Below, in pieces: positions 18,349-26,012 of a stretch of DNA of 34,686 nt. The position numbers and the translations under genes are program-made. The notes under the pieces were generated by a model that did not search any database, was not told the origin of the DNA, and worked only from the letters and a program-made list of their open reading frames with translations. The first letter of the stretch is position 1. Each line of letters starts with the position of its first letter. Where the stretch lies: contig JAQVFM010000016.1 in NCBI GenBank assembly GCA_028697255.1, positions 1-34,686 of the forward strand, in the 5' to 3' direction. Source of the stretch: Oscillospiraceae bacterium (lineage in GTDB: Bacteria > Bacillota > Clostridia > Oscillospirales > Acutalibacteraceae).

Positions 18349-19041
18349 TTATGGCACAAAATCGAATATAAAACATTCTTTGAGTGTGTCAAAAGAAACC
18401 GGAAATTCCACCGTACCCATCTCACGTCCAAACCAAGTCATTTCGGGAACAATAATAACAAGGCTGTCGTCAGTGAGATAAAAGGGCTGATTTGCATGGA
18501 TTTGAGGTGTGGCTTTTTGAAGCTTGGCTTTTAGTTTGCGATTATCAAGCTGCTTTTCAATTTCCCGGTCTACCAGGTGAATTCCCTCTTCAGTGTTTTG
18601 AAACAGATTAGCTAATTTCAAAATTTCTCCGTTACTAACCTTAAAGGTGATACCATATTTATTTTGCTTAGTGTTTTCTTTTGCGGTATAGAGGGTATCG
18701 CTTAACAATAGGCTGACGACGCCATTACTATTTCGTTTGACCTCATATCCGAAGGTGCCTTCTACTCTTTGCTGTTCCGACCTGTCGCCGGTTGTCAGCT
18801 GAGCTGCGGCAGCTTTGGTTCTGGCCAGTGCTACATGTGCATGTTCTTGCATTTGCACGTTTAACGATTTTTGGGCGGCATTGTCACCTATTCCAAAAAA
18901 ACGGGGATAGTAGCCGGTAAAACACAAGTTTTTTTCTTTGACTTTTTCAGTAACAGAGCAAATTGCAATATCTCCCAAATTTGATATCGGTGGTGTTACA
19001 GACAAAGACACTACTAAAAAGCAAGCCAAAACCCTGTGCAT
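18349..19041 (-). CDS. Secreted or membrane-anchored DUF3298-like protein
   Basis: The 230-residue protein starts with a signal-like segment (MHRVLACFLVVSLSVTPP). It then reads as a DUF4163/DUF3298-type domain pair: the C-terminus has the hallmark FYLTDDSLVIIVPE followed by an EFPVSF block. Such domains occur in RsiV-type anti-sigma factors and PdaC deacetylases, but neither a sigma-binding N-terminus nor a deacetylase domain is present here. I chose ATG 19041 because GGGGGAGATACCA lies directly before it; the frame extends to 19092 without such support. It probably acts outside the membrane. It is divergent from an M23 peptidase, suggesting an envelope role, which is inference. Confidence 0.7.
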   Translation of the reverse strand: MHRVLACFLVVSLSVTPPISNLGDIAICSVTEKVKEKNLCFTGYYPRFFGIGDNAAQKSLNVQMQEHAHVALARTKAAAAQLTTGDRSEQQRVEGTFGYEVKRNSNGVVSLLLSDTLYTAKENTKQNKYGITFKVSNGEILKLANLFQNTEEGIHLVDREIEKQLDNRKLKAKLQKATPQIHANQPFYLTDDSLVIIVPEMTWFGREMGTVEFPVSFDTLKECFIFDFVP

Positions 19042-19084
19042 TGGTATCTCCCCCTTTTTTATGAGGGGTGGGATCCTAAAAAAT

Positions 19085-19108
19085 GAGAACAAGCTTAAAT
19101 TTGTTCTC
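19085..19108. promoter_or_regulatory. Inverted repeat in the leader of the DUF3298-like gene
   Basis: GAGAACAA (19085-19092) and TTGTTCTC (19101-19108) are perfect inverse copies eight bases apart. On the minus strand they follow an extended -10-like TGCTATAAC (19110-19118), so the repeat would lie at or just after the transcription start. It may be an operator or a 5-prime hairpin. Confidence 0.45.
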
Positions 19109-19209
19109 GGTTATAGCATACGCATAAAAATCAAACTTTGCGTCGGAAATTTTTTATTCCTACATTTACTATTGACGCTTTTTAGCAACTGCATTATTTT
19201 AACATGTCC

Positions 19210-19242
19210 GTAAAAACAAAGGGTAATTTTCGTCGTTTTTAC
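19210..19242. promoter_or_regulatory. Inverted repeat upstream of the M23 peptidase gene
   Basis: GTAAAAAC (19210-19217) and GTTTTTAC (19235-19242) are perfect inverse copies with a 17-base spacer, 50 bases before the peptidase ATG. There is no T-run after it, so a binding site or leader hairpin fits better than a terminator. Confidence 0.35.
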
Positions 19243-19292
19243 CTCATAAATATAAGAATGTATTTCGTGATATCGGAAAGGCGTGAAAAGTA

Positions 19293-20333
19293 ATGGTTTT
19301 TGTGCTCGGCCGAATAAGGCCGGTATGCATATCCTTAATTTTATTGATAATACTGTTGCTGTTATGCGGCGGTAGTCTGTTTTATGTTCAAACATTGAAA
19401 GTAGATGCTACTAACCAAAAGAAAGAGGAGCTTATTAAATGGGTTGACTTCAAAGTTCCGAGCAACGCGATGGAATACGCGATAAAGCTTGATATTGCCT
19501 CAAAAGACAGCGAGATACACTTTAATTGGATTGAAATGCTGTCTTATCTTGCGGCAAAAAACGGCAACAACTTTAGAAGCTTTAAAACAAGTCAGCTTGA
19601 TGAAGTTGCTAATTTGCTAAAATCCGGCAAAACAATGTCAGACATTGCCGCAGGCTTAAAATATTATGATTATTACCTTGATGCTTACAATGCCGCTTTG
19701 TCCGGAATATTGGGAACTTTTGAAATTGAAGTCGACGATCCGGCATCAAAAACCGGCAAGAGATGGGAACGCAGGTACGGAATAAAGGCCTTCTCACCTA
19801 TAGCTAAAGGCTATTATTACAATGACTTTGACGATTTCGGGGTATCCCGTTCATATGGGTTCACTCGGCGTCATCTTGGCCATGACATGATGGGGTCTAT
19901 AGGTACACCAATCATTGCGGTTGAAGGCGGCGTTGTAGAAGCTCTTGGTTGGAACCAGTATGGCGGTTGGCGCATTGGTATACGCAGTCATGATACTAAA
20001 CGATATTACTATTATGCACATTTGCGAAAAGATTTTCCTTATAACAAATCGTTAAAGGTCGGTTCGATTGTTAAGCCCGGCGACGTTATCGGTTATCTTG
20101 GAAGAACAGGCTATAGCCTGAAAGAAAATGTCAACAATATACGGCAGGCTCACTTACATATCGGACTACAGCTTGTTTTCGACGAATCGCAAAAAGAGTG
20201 CAACAACGAAATTTGGATTAATATTTACCCGATAATAAAATTGCTGTACCGTAACCGGTGCCAAGTCGTAAAAGACCCCGAAACCATGGAATTCAACCGG
20301 GTTTACGATATCAGAGAAATCATCGAAGATTAG
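19293..20333 (+). CDS. Membrane-anchored M23 family metallopeptidase
   Basis: The 346-residue protein has one N-terminal membrane anchor (about 11-33), a linker of roughly 130 residues, and a C-terminal LytM/M23 domain (about 185-320). Zinc ligands are present: H194 and D198 in HLGHDMMG, and H289 in HLHIG (H287, H289), with a further YYAHL histidine at 243. The enzyme should therefore be active, cutting peptidoglycan cross-bridges or stem peptides outside the membrane. GGAAAGG precedes the ATG. The linker has no fold I recognise. In a sporulating genome it could act in growth or engulfment; no sporulation promoter is evident. Confidence 0.88.
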   Translation: MVFVLGRIRPVCISLILLIILLLLCGGSLFYVQTLKVDATNQKKEELIKWVDFKVPSNAMEYAIKLDIASKDSEIHFNWIEMLSYLAAKNGNNFRSFKTSQLDEVANLLKSGKTMSDIAAGLKYYDYYLDAYNAALSGILGTFEIEVDDPASKTGKRWERRYGIKAFSPIAKGYYYNDFDDFGVSRSYGFTRRHLGHDMMGSIGTPIIAVEGGVVEALGWNQYGGWRIGIRSHDTKRYYYYAHLRKDFPYNKSLKVGSIVKPGDVIGYLGRTGYSLKENVNNIRQAHLHIGLQLVFDESQKECNNEIWINIYPIIKLLYRNRCQVVKDPETMEFNRVYDIREIIED

Positions 20334-20342
20334 TATAACCCG

Positions 20343-20374
20343 CAAAGACGCCCCGTGTACACGGGGCGTCTTTG
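20343..20374. terminator. Perfect 32-bp palindrome between converging genes
   Basis: Two 16-base halves (first half CAAAGACGCCCCGTGT) are exact inverse copies centred at 20358/20359, ten bases after the M23 stop. A loose T-rich tract follows on the plus strand after about eight bases. It probably ends both transcripts. Confidence 0.7.
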
Positions 20375-20380
20375 AAAATA

Positions 20381-21070
20381 TTATTTTTTTTGCACTATTT
20401 CTCCCTGTTTTTTGTAAATACTTTTTTCAGGAACAAACCCGCGAACCATCGACAATGGATAAACATGCGTATATTTGCCTATAATCGAACCGGGATTAAG
20501 CACAGAACCGCAACCGATTTCAACTTCATCACCCAATATTGCGCCAAACTTCTTAAGTCCGGTCGGCACTTTTGTATTGTTAAACGTTACGGTTACCGGT
20601 GTTTTATCACTTTTCACATTGGAGGTAACAGCTCCTGCTCCCATGTGTGCCTTATAGCCCAAAATGGAGTCTCCGATATAGTTATAGTGCGGCACCTGCA
20701 CGCAATCAAATAAAATCACATTTTTAAGCTCGGTTGAATTGCCAACAACCGCACCTTTGCCTACAACCGCGCTGTTTCGTATAAAAGCACAGTGGCGTAT
20801 TTCGGCACCCTCACCGATTATTACGTTTTCACCAATAAATGCTGATTCAGCCACAACTGCAGTTTTATGTATCCAAACACCGGGACGCGGATTATCAAAG
20901 TCCAAAGGGTTAAGACTCGGTCCAATCTCTTTGACAAATCCGCAAATATTTGAAAGTGCCTGCCATGGGAAGTCAACAACCTTAAGCAGCGTTTCTGCTA
21001 TTGTATTTCCGGGTTTAAACAGCGATTTTGCGCACAGCTGATCTATCCCCTCAATTTCAAATATTTGCAT
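20381..21070 (-). CDS. Left-handed beta-helix acyltransferase-like protein (GlmU C-terminal type)
   Basis: The 229-residue protein has an N-terminal helical part (about 1-60) and a hexapeptide-repeat region from about 65 to 215, seen as repeated IGENVIIGEGAEI and VVGKGAVVGN turns, forming a left-handed beta-helix. HYNYIGDSILG and NVKSDKTPVTV resemble the acetyl-CoA-binding end of GlmU, but there is no nucleotidyltransferase domain. It may acetylate or bind a sugar phosphate. I start at ATG 21070, behind GGGGGATT; ATG 21082 is possible. A near-consensus sigma-E promoter upstream predicts mother-cell expression during sporulation, so a spore-coat or cortex sugar role is plausible but unproven. 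Confidence 0.75.
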   Translation of the reverse strand: MQIFEIEGIDQLCAKSLFKPGNTIAETLLKVVDFPWQALSNICGFVKEIGPSLNPLDFDNPRPGVWIHKTAVVAESAFIGENVIIGEGAEIRHCAFIRNSAVVGKGAVVGNSTELKNVILFDCVQVPHYNYIGDSILGYKAHMGAGAVTSNVKSDKTPVTVTFNNTKVPTGLKKFGAILGDEVEIGCGSVLNPGSIIGKYTHVYPLSMVRGFVPEKSIYKKQGEIVQKK

Positions 21071-21099
21071 ATAATCCCCCATTTCAACGGTTAATTTAA

Positions 21100-21128
21100 T
21101 TGACAGTGTATGAGCCAGGTTATATAAT
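21100..21128 (+). promoter_or_regulatory. Consensus sigma-A promoter of mntP
   Basis: TTGACA (21100-21105), 17 bases and TATAAT (21123-21128) are a perfect match, 48 bases before the mntP ATG. It overlaps the opposing sigma-E promoter almost completely. Confidence 0.85.
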
Positions 21129-21133
21129 TATGC
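21105..21133 (-). promoter_or_regulatory. Near-consensus sigma-E promoter of the beta-helix gene
   Basis: On the minus strand GCATAAT (21127-21133), 14 bases, then CATACACT (21105-21112) matches KMATATT-N14-CATACANT at 6/7 and 8/8. The predicted start is about 28 bases before the ATG at 21070. Confidence 0.7.
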
Positions 21134-21175
21134 TTTAACCTTTTTAGCTTTGGGTGTTTGAAAGGATGATATCCG

Positions 21176-21760
21176 ATGGGAATTGCATATCTGCTGCTTA
21201 TTGCTGTCGTATTATCGATCGACGCATTTGCGGTATCGGTAAGCAGCGGAATGGTGCTGTGTTTTACCACTATACGGCAGAACCTGCGCATAGCAGGCAG
21301 CTTTGGCCTGTTTCAGGGTTTGATGCCCTTTTTAGGATATACCATAGCCCGAACCTTTTCAAGCAGAATTGAGTCTTTGGACCACTGGGTGGCATTCGGT
21401 TTGCTTTCATTTATCGGCATAAAAATGCTGTGGGAAACACGTGGCACAGAGGAAATGCCAAGCGGTGACCCCAGCAGGTGGGATTCAGTACTGTTAATGG
21501 CAACGGCAACAAGCATTGATGCGCTTGCGGTCGGAGCCTCGTTGGCAATTTTGCCCCAAAGCGGATTGCTGGCATTGCCCTATGGATTTGTAATTTGCTG
21601 TGTCATTATTGCATTAATCACATTTTTATTATGCCTTTGCGGTGTAATAATCGGTTGCCGTTTCGGGAATTTATTCGGCAAAAAAGCGCAAGTCTTGGGT
21701 GGCATAATTCTTATCGGTATAGGTCTTAAAATATTGATTGAGCATACAGTGCTTGCGTAG
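21176..21760 (+). CDS. mntP: Putative manganese efflux pump MntP
   Basis: The 194-residue membrane protein has six predicted helices in two repeats, each with the family's aspartate motif: LSIDAFAVSVS (D16) and TSIDALAVGAS (near 115). GLFQGLMPFLGY, DHWVAFGLL and LGGIILIGIGLKILIEH are further MntP signatures. The family exports Mn2+ and protects cells from manganese excess. Length fits MntP; the longer sporulation relative YtaF is less likely. AAAGGATG precedes the ATG. A consensus sigma-A promoter drives it, and the short leader leaves no room for a yybP-ykoY manganese riboswitch. Confidence 0.9.
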   Translation: MGIAYLLLIAVVLSIDAFAVSVSSGMVLCFTTIRQNLRIAGSFGLFQGLMPFLGYTIARTFSSRIESLDHWVAFGLLSFIGIKMLWETRGTEEMPSGDPSRWDSVLLMATATSIDALAVGASLAILPQSGLLALPYGFVICCVIIALITFLLCLCGVIIGCRFGNLFGKKAQVLGGIILIGIGLKILIEHTVLA

Positions 21761-21768
21761 TGGCAACG

Positions 21769-22884
21769 CTATTTCCATATGCGTATTTTGCCGGACTCAT
21801 GTAGCTGGACAAGAACCATGACAATTAACGGAAATAAAAGCATGCCAAGCAGTCCGATTGCGCGCAGTCCAAGAAACATAAAAAACAGCGTAACAAGCGG
21901 ATTAAGTCCTATTTGCATGCTTACAAGGCGTGGCTCCAATACGTTGCGGACAATTGTTACAATAATATAAATAATGCCTAAACCGATAAACATTTTTACT
22001 TCGCCCATTATCAGTGCGATAAAGGCCCATGGTACCAACACCGTGCCCGTCCCGAGCACAGGCAATATATCAACCAGTGCTATCAATGCAGCCAAAAGCA
22101 ATGCATAAGGTATGCGCAATAAAGTAAACCCGATGCTAAGTTCCACAAAGGTGATAAACATAAGCAGACCATATGCACGCAACAGCTTAAACAGTGTGTT
22201 CGTACAAATACTGCGAACAAAGCTAATTGTTTCAGAATGCCTGTCAGGTACCTGACGCAATATAAAAGAAAGCACGTTGTGGTAATCAATTGATAGGAAA
22301 ATCGAGGCAACCACCCATATAATAAAACTAACAAGAAGTATTGGCAGGCGTGCTGTAGCGGAAGCGACCGATGCAGCCACATTTGTAAACAGCCCGGTTA
22401 CAGAACTGATAATATTGGATGAAAACTCGGTTATCGCTCGCTGCAGAGAAATCATCGCTTGCTCAGACAATATATGCGAAAAGCTGTATATGAATTCATT
22501 TATAGTGTCTGTTAATCCCATTACGGTTTTTTCAATAGTAACTATGTTTTTATTATCCGAGACAAAGCTAATAATTCCCTGGATAAGCTGCCAACCGATA
22601 ACAGCGACAATACTCGCAATCAGTAATATTACGAAAACAACTAAAATAACCGAAAAAACTTTACGGCTTATATTAGTTTTTTTAACCAGCCAACCGAGCG
22701 GCCGCTGAAGTCCGGCAGCAACGACAAAAGCCAGCACAAACGGCAGCATCCACATAAAAAGATAGCGCAAAACCAAAATGCCTATCGCCAGTAAAACTCC
22801 ATAATATAAAAGATTAATAAGAAACTGTAGCCGTCGCCTGACTTTAATCGTCGACTCGGATTCGGGAATCTGTTCCAAACGCAA
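21769..22884 (-). CDS. ytvI: AI-2E family permease, YtvI-type sporulation membrane protein
   Basis: The 371-residue protein has about seven to eight membrane segments arranged as in the AI-2E/YdiK/YtvI family: an N-terminal pair, an amphipathic middle (about 105-170), and a C-terminal cluster containing ALIALVDILPVLGTGTVLVPWA and NPLVTLFFMFLGLRAIGLLG. These blocks fit sporulation integral membrane protein YtvI best. The transported substrate is unknown. The start is TTG, preceded by AAAGGGGG at the right distance. It converges on mntP with eight bases between the stop codons. YtvI is under sigma-E in Bacillus subtilis; I find only a weak sigma-E-like site upstream here. Confidence 0.82.
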   Translation of the reverse strand: MRLEQIPESESTIKVRRRLQFLINLLYYGVLLAIGILVLRYLFMWMLPFVLAFVVAAGLQRPLGWLVKKTNISRKVFSVILVVFVILLIASIVAVIGWQLIQGIISFVSDNKNIVTIEKTVMGLTDTINEFIYSFSHILSEQAMISLQRAITEFSSNIISSVTGLFTNVAASVASATARLPILLVSFIIWVVASIFLSIDYHNVLSFILRQVPDRHSETISFVRSICTNTLFKLLRAYGLLMFITFVELSIGFTLLRIPYALLLAALIALVDILPVLGTGTVLVPWAFIALIMGEVKMFIGLGIIYIIVTIVRNVLEPRLVSMQIGLNPLVTLFFMFLGLRAIGLLGMLLFPLIVMVLVQLHESGKIRIWK

Positions 22885-23226
22885 ATAAACTGCCCCCTTT
22901 CAAACCTGCATTAACTACTTGTTTAATTAAAAAGCAGATCGTCTGCAAACGTTAGCCCATTGCTCTTTTGCAGAAAAAAATCTCTTCACAAATTTTGTAT
23001 ATATTTTAATCGGGTATGGTATCACTCGCTTTTTGTCAATTATATCCTAAAGAACTTAGATAAGCAAGAATTTTAATTAACCGAAAGTCATATTGAATGA
23101 ATACTTTTTATTATCACACTCTTCATAGTATAAAATGTTGAATTGCCTGATGCAAAGATATTAAGAGCTTTTGAAAGAACTTATGAGTTCATTTAATTTT
23201 TTGAATGAATTTAAACGATTATGGAC
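22885..23226. other. Intergenic region between ytvI and the hom operon, no gene seen
   Basis: This A/T-rich 342-base gap between divergent transcripts shows no credible reading frame. On the minus strand, in the ytvI leader, a small hairpin GCAGA-CGA-TCTGC (22934-22946) is followed by TTTTT and may be a weak attenuator. A possible minus-strand -35 TTGACA (23035-23040) lacks a good -10. The rest holds nothing I can name. Confidence 0.5.
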
Positions 23227-23255
23227 TTGAAATGCTGCCGGCAGAATGATATAGT
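23227..23255 (+). promoter_or_regulatory. Sigma-A promoter of the ACT-hom-thrB-lysC operon
   Basis: TTGAAA (23227-23232), 17 bases and TATAGT (23250-23255) match at 5/6 and 5/6. The expected start near 23262 rules out ATG 23221 and leaves about 34 bases of leader before the TTG start at 23296. Confidence 0.7.
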
Positions 23256-23295
23256 ATCTCGTATGGAATACACACGTGTGCAAGGGGTGGACACT

Positions 23296-23754
23296 TTGGA
23301 GCTGACAAACGAGAATTCAAGGATGCTTTTAGTGGACTCTGCGGTTTTGCCAAAAGTTTTTTCACGCGTCGTGGAAGCCAAGCAGCTGTTGGCGTCGGGC
23401 AAAGCAACTTCGGCGGCGCAGGCCGCTCGTATTGCCGGAATTTCCCGAAGCGCATTTTACAAATACAGAAGTGCAGTTTATGTTTATGATGCGCAAAAGG
23501 CTGGCCGTATTCTGACATTACATATTGAATTGAGCGACAGACCGGGGATTTTGTCACGAGTATTGTCGGAATTTGCTGATACCGGCACAAACATTCTTAC
23601 GGTAAACCAAAACATTCCGGCTCAAGGCAAAGCTTTGGTTTCGATTTCAGCGCGCATAGATGACCCGGAGTTCGAAGTATCTCAATTCGTAAAAAGGCTT
23701 TCGACCTGTGATGGAGTTGAGCGCGTGCTGCGCATCTCCGGTCAGCAAAACTAA
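23296..23754 (+). CDS. ACT-domain regulatory protein, UPF0735/PheB type
   Basis: The 152-residue protein has a short N-terminal helix-turn-helix-like region (SAAQAARIAGISRSAFYKYR, about 48-67) and a C-terminal ACT domain (about 78-150) beginning TLHIELSDRPGILSRVLSEFA. This matches the UPF0735/PheB family, small ACT proteins found beside amino-acid genes in Bacillota. The ACT fold usually binds an amino acid. I choose the TTG at 23296, behind AAGGGGTGG; it gives the family's normal length, while upstream ATGs at 23221 and 23263 lie before or at the predicted transcript start. It heads the hom-thrB-lysC operon and may sense threonine or methionine; that is inference. Confidence 0.82.
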   Translation: MELTNENSRMLLVDSAVLPKVFSRVVEAKQLLASGKATSAAQAARIAGISRSAFYKYRSAVYVYDAQKAGRILTLHIELSDRPGILSRVLSEFADTGTNILTVNQNIPAQGKALVSISARIDDPEFEVSQFVKRLSTCDGVERVLRISGQQN

Positions 23755-23801
23755 TACTAATATATTGTTTTGGATATAATGGAAAGGCAGGGCACATACA
23801 C

Positions 23802-25040
23802 ATGGTTCAGATTGCAATAATGGGTTATGGAGTTGTAGGTTCAGGCGTTGCGGAAGTAATGCTGAAAAACAAAAAAAATATTGCCCATAAGGCTGGACAG
23901 CCGATTGAAATAAGTAAAATTCTTGATGTTCGAAGTTTTCCGGACAATCCGTTGGCAGACAGGTTTACAAAAAATTTTGAAGATATCGTCAATAATCCTG
24001 ATATACGCATAGTTGTGGAAACAATAGGCGGTTTAACCCCGGCCTATGAGTATGTGCGCCGGTGTCTGCTTGCCGGTAAAAGTGTGGTAACATCGAACAA
24101 AGAACTGGTTGCCTCCAAAGGCGATGAGCTTCTTGCTATAGCGCGCGAAAACAACCTTAATTTCTTGTTCGAGGCAAGTGTAGGCGGAGGAATCCCAATT
24201 TTACGTCCTTTAGACCAATGTCTTGCCGCAAACGAAGTTTACGAGATTGCCGGTATTTTAAACGGAACAACAAATTTTGTGCTTACAAAAATGATAAGTG
24301 ACGGTATGCCGTTTAAAGATGCTTTAAGGCTTGCGCAACAACTCGGCTATGCTGAGCGTGACCCCCAGGCGGATATTGAGGGGCATGATACGTGCAGGAA
24401 AATATGCATACTGGCATCTTTAGCTTTCGGTCGGCATGTCTATCCGGAGCAAGTGCATACCGAAGGCATTAGTAATGTTACACTTGATGACGTTAAATAC
24501 GCATCTGCTTTTGGCGGCGTGATAAAGCTTATCGGCAGAGCGCGCAAGAACTCGGACGATCAGCTTGATTGCATTGTCGCACCCATGATAATTCCCGAAG
24601 AGAGTAAGCTTGCCGAAGTCAATGACGAGTATAACGGTATTCTTGTGCGCGGCGATGCGATTGGCGACGTTGTTTTTTATGGGCGAGGTGCAGGCAAGCT
24701 GCCCACGGCAAGCGCTGTTGTGGCCGACGTAATTGACGAAGTCAAGCATCTTGGTGCGCGCAAATATTTAAGCTGGGATCCCGGTCTTAAAGACTATGTG
24801 TCAGACTACCGCGAAGCAGAATATGCTGCACTGCTGCGGCTACGCGGCAATGGTTTGAAGTCCGCATTCGACGAATTGGAAAAAAGCCTTGGTAAATGTA
24901 CAACTATAAACGCTAAAGACACTCCGTCGGGCGAATTGGCACTTTATACACCGGTAGTACGCGAAAGTCTTTTGGATGAAGTAATAGAATCGTTAAGCGG
25001 TGTTTCACTGATAAATCGTATCAGAATAGCAGATTTATAA
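23802..25040 (+). CDS. hom: Homoserine dehydrogenase
   Basis: The 412-residue enzyme reduces aspartate semialdehyde to homoserine with NAD(P)H. The Rossmann glycine motif is GYGVVGSGV (8-16), and the catalytic block GILNGTTNFVLTKM lies near 150-163, followed by AQQLGYAERDPQADIEGHD. The C-terminal part (about 340-412) is in the position of the usual ACT domain but is shortened and poorly matching. Feedback sensing may thus be altered, or supplied by the ACT protein just upstream. GGAAAGG precedes the ATG. The operon continues with thrB and lysC. Confidence 0.96.
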   Translation: MVQIAIMGYGVVGSGVAEVMLKNKKNIAHKAGQPIEISKILDVRSFPDNPLADRFTKNFEDIVNNPDIRIVVETIGGLTPAYEYVRRCLLAGKSVVTSNKELVASKGDELLAIARENNLNFLFEASVGGGIPILRPLDQCLAANEVYEIAGILNGTTNFVLTKMISDGMPFKDALRLAQQLGYAERDPQADIEGHDTCRKICILASLAFGRHVYPEQVHTEGISNVTLDDVKYASAFGGVIKLIGRARKNSDDQLDCIVAPMIIPEESKLAEVNDEYNGILVRGDAIGDVVFYGRGAGKLPTASAVVADVIDEVKHLGARKYLSWDPGLKDYVSDYREAEYAALLRLRGNGLKSAFDELEKSLGKCTTINAKDTPSGELALYTPVVRESLLDEVIESLSGVSLINRIRIADL

Positions 25041-25070
25041 ATATATACTATAAAAGGCAGAGTGCAAATA

Positions 25071-25982
25071 ATGATAAAAATCACAGTACCGGCATCAAGC
25101 GCGAATCTTGGTTCAGGCTTTGATGCACTTGGTATCGCACTAGCCCTGTTCAACCACGTATGGATGGAGGAAGCCGACGGCAGCGTTGAAAAGCCGATTT
25201 GCCAAATCGAATCGGTCGATGGTGTTAAAATCCCAACCGATGAGAGTAATATGGTATTCTCTGCCGCAAAATATTTATATCAAAAATGCGGCTATCCCTT
25301 TCATGGGCTTAGATTGAAGCAGGAGAACAACATTCCACTGACGAGGGGGCTTGGCAGCTCGTCCGCCTGCCTTGTTGCCGGTTTGCTTGGTGCAAATACC
25401 TTGCTCGGCAGTCCGCTTTCGTTATCCGACATATCCGATGTTGCAGCAGGTCTTGAGGGACATCCCGACAACACTGCGCCGGCTATATTCGGCGGGCTTG
25501 TGACGGCTGTTATGGACAATGGCAGGGTTTATACTGTAAGTGTCCCGGTATCTGACCGCATACGTTTTGCCCTGTTTATACCGAATTTTGAGCTAAAAAC
25601 GGAAAAATCGCGGGCTGTGCTGCCCTCTGAGGTATCGCGAGGTGACGCCGTTTACAATCTGTCACGCGCTGCATTAATGACCGCTTCGTTGTTTTCGGGC
25701 AACCTTAGCAATCTTCGTATAGCGGTGCAAGACAGGTTGCATCAGCCTTATCGCTTTCCGCTCATCGAGGGCGCGGATCGGATATTTTTTATTGCATACA
25801 GACTCGGAGCCTACGCAGTATCAATAAGCGGTTCGGGACCATCAGTTTTGGCAATGGTCGACAGCGGCGACGTTTCCTTCATAGCTAAAGCGAAAGCACA
25901 GCTTATCGAAGCCGGGTTGACAGGGTGGGACGTCCGGCTTTTGGAATGCGATGCTGGCGGAGCCAGGGTAGAGTTTTTATAA
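25071..25982 (+). CDS. thrB: Homoserine kinase
   Basis: The 303-residue GHMP-family kinase phosphorylates homoserine on the way to threonine. It opens MIKITVPASSANLGSGFDAL, and the ATP-binding GHMP loop is PLTRGLGSSSACLVAGLLGA (near 86-105). The C-terminal GHMP motif AVSISGSGPSVLAM (near 246-259) is present. Length is normal. A GTG three codons upstream (25062) would sit too close to the AAAGG, and family starts favour ATG 25071. It lies 30 bases after hom. Threonine synthase (thrC) is not in the window. Confidence 0.95.
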   Translation: MIKITVPASSANLGSGFDALGIALALFNHVWMEEADGSVEKPICQIESVDGVKIPTDESNMVFSAAKYLYQKCGYPFHGLRLKQENNIPLTRGLGSSSACLVAGLLGANTLLGSPLSLSDISDVAAGLEGHPDNTAPAIFGGLVTAVMDNGRVYTVSVPVSDRIRFALFIPNFELKTEKSRAVLPSEVSRGDAVYNLSRAALMTASLFSGNLSNLRIAVQDRLHQPYRFPLIEGADRIFFIAYRLGAYAVSISGSGPSVLAMVDSGDVSFIAKAKAQLIEAGLTGWDVRLLECDAGGARVEFL

Positions 25983-26012
25983 AATTCAAACATTATGAAA
26001 GGTATGGTTTTC

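Noticed and set aside
21129..21175. Manganese riboswitch (yybP-ykoY) before mntP
   Set aside because: The leader after the promoter is about 40 bases, too short for that riboswitch.
22930..23040. Sigma-E promoter for ytvI
   Set aside because: The best candidate has a TATACAAA -10 but no fitting -35 at 13-15 bases, so I do not list it as a feature.
23221..23295. ATG 23221 or ATG 23263 as the start of the ACT protein
   Set aside because: The promoter lies at 23227-23255, so the first is upstream of the transcript and the second would be leaderless; TTG 23296 has a strong ribosome binding site.
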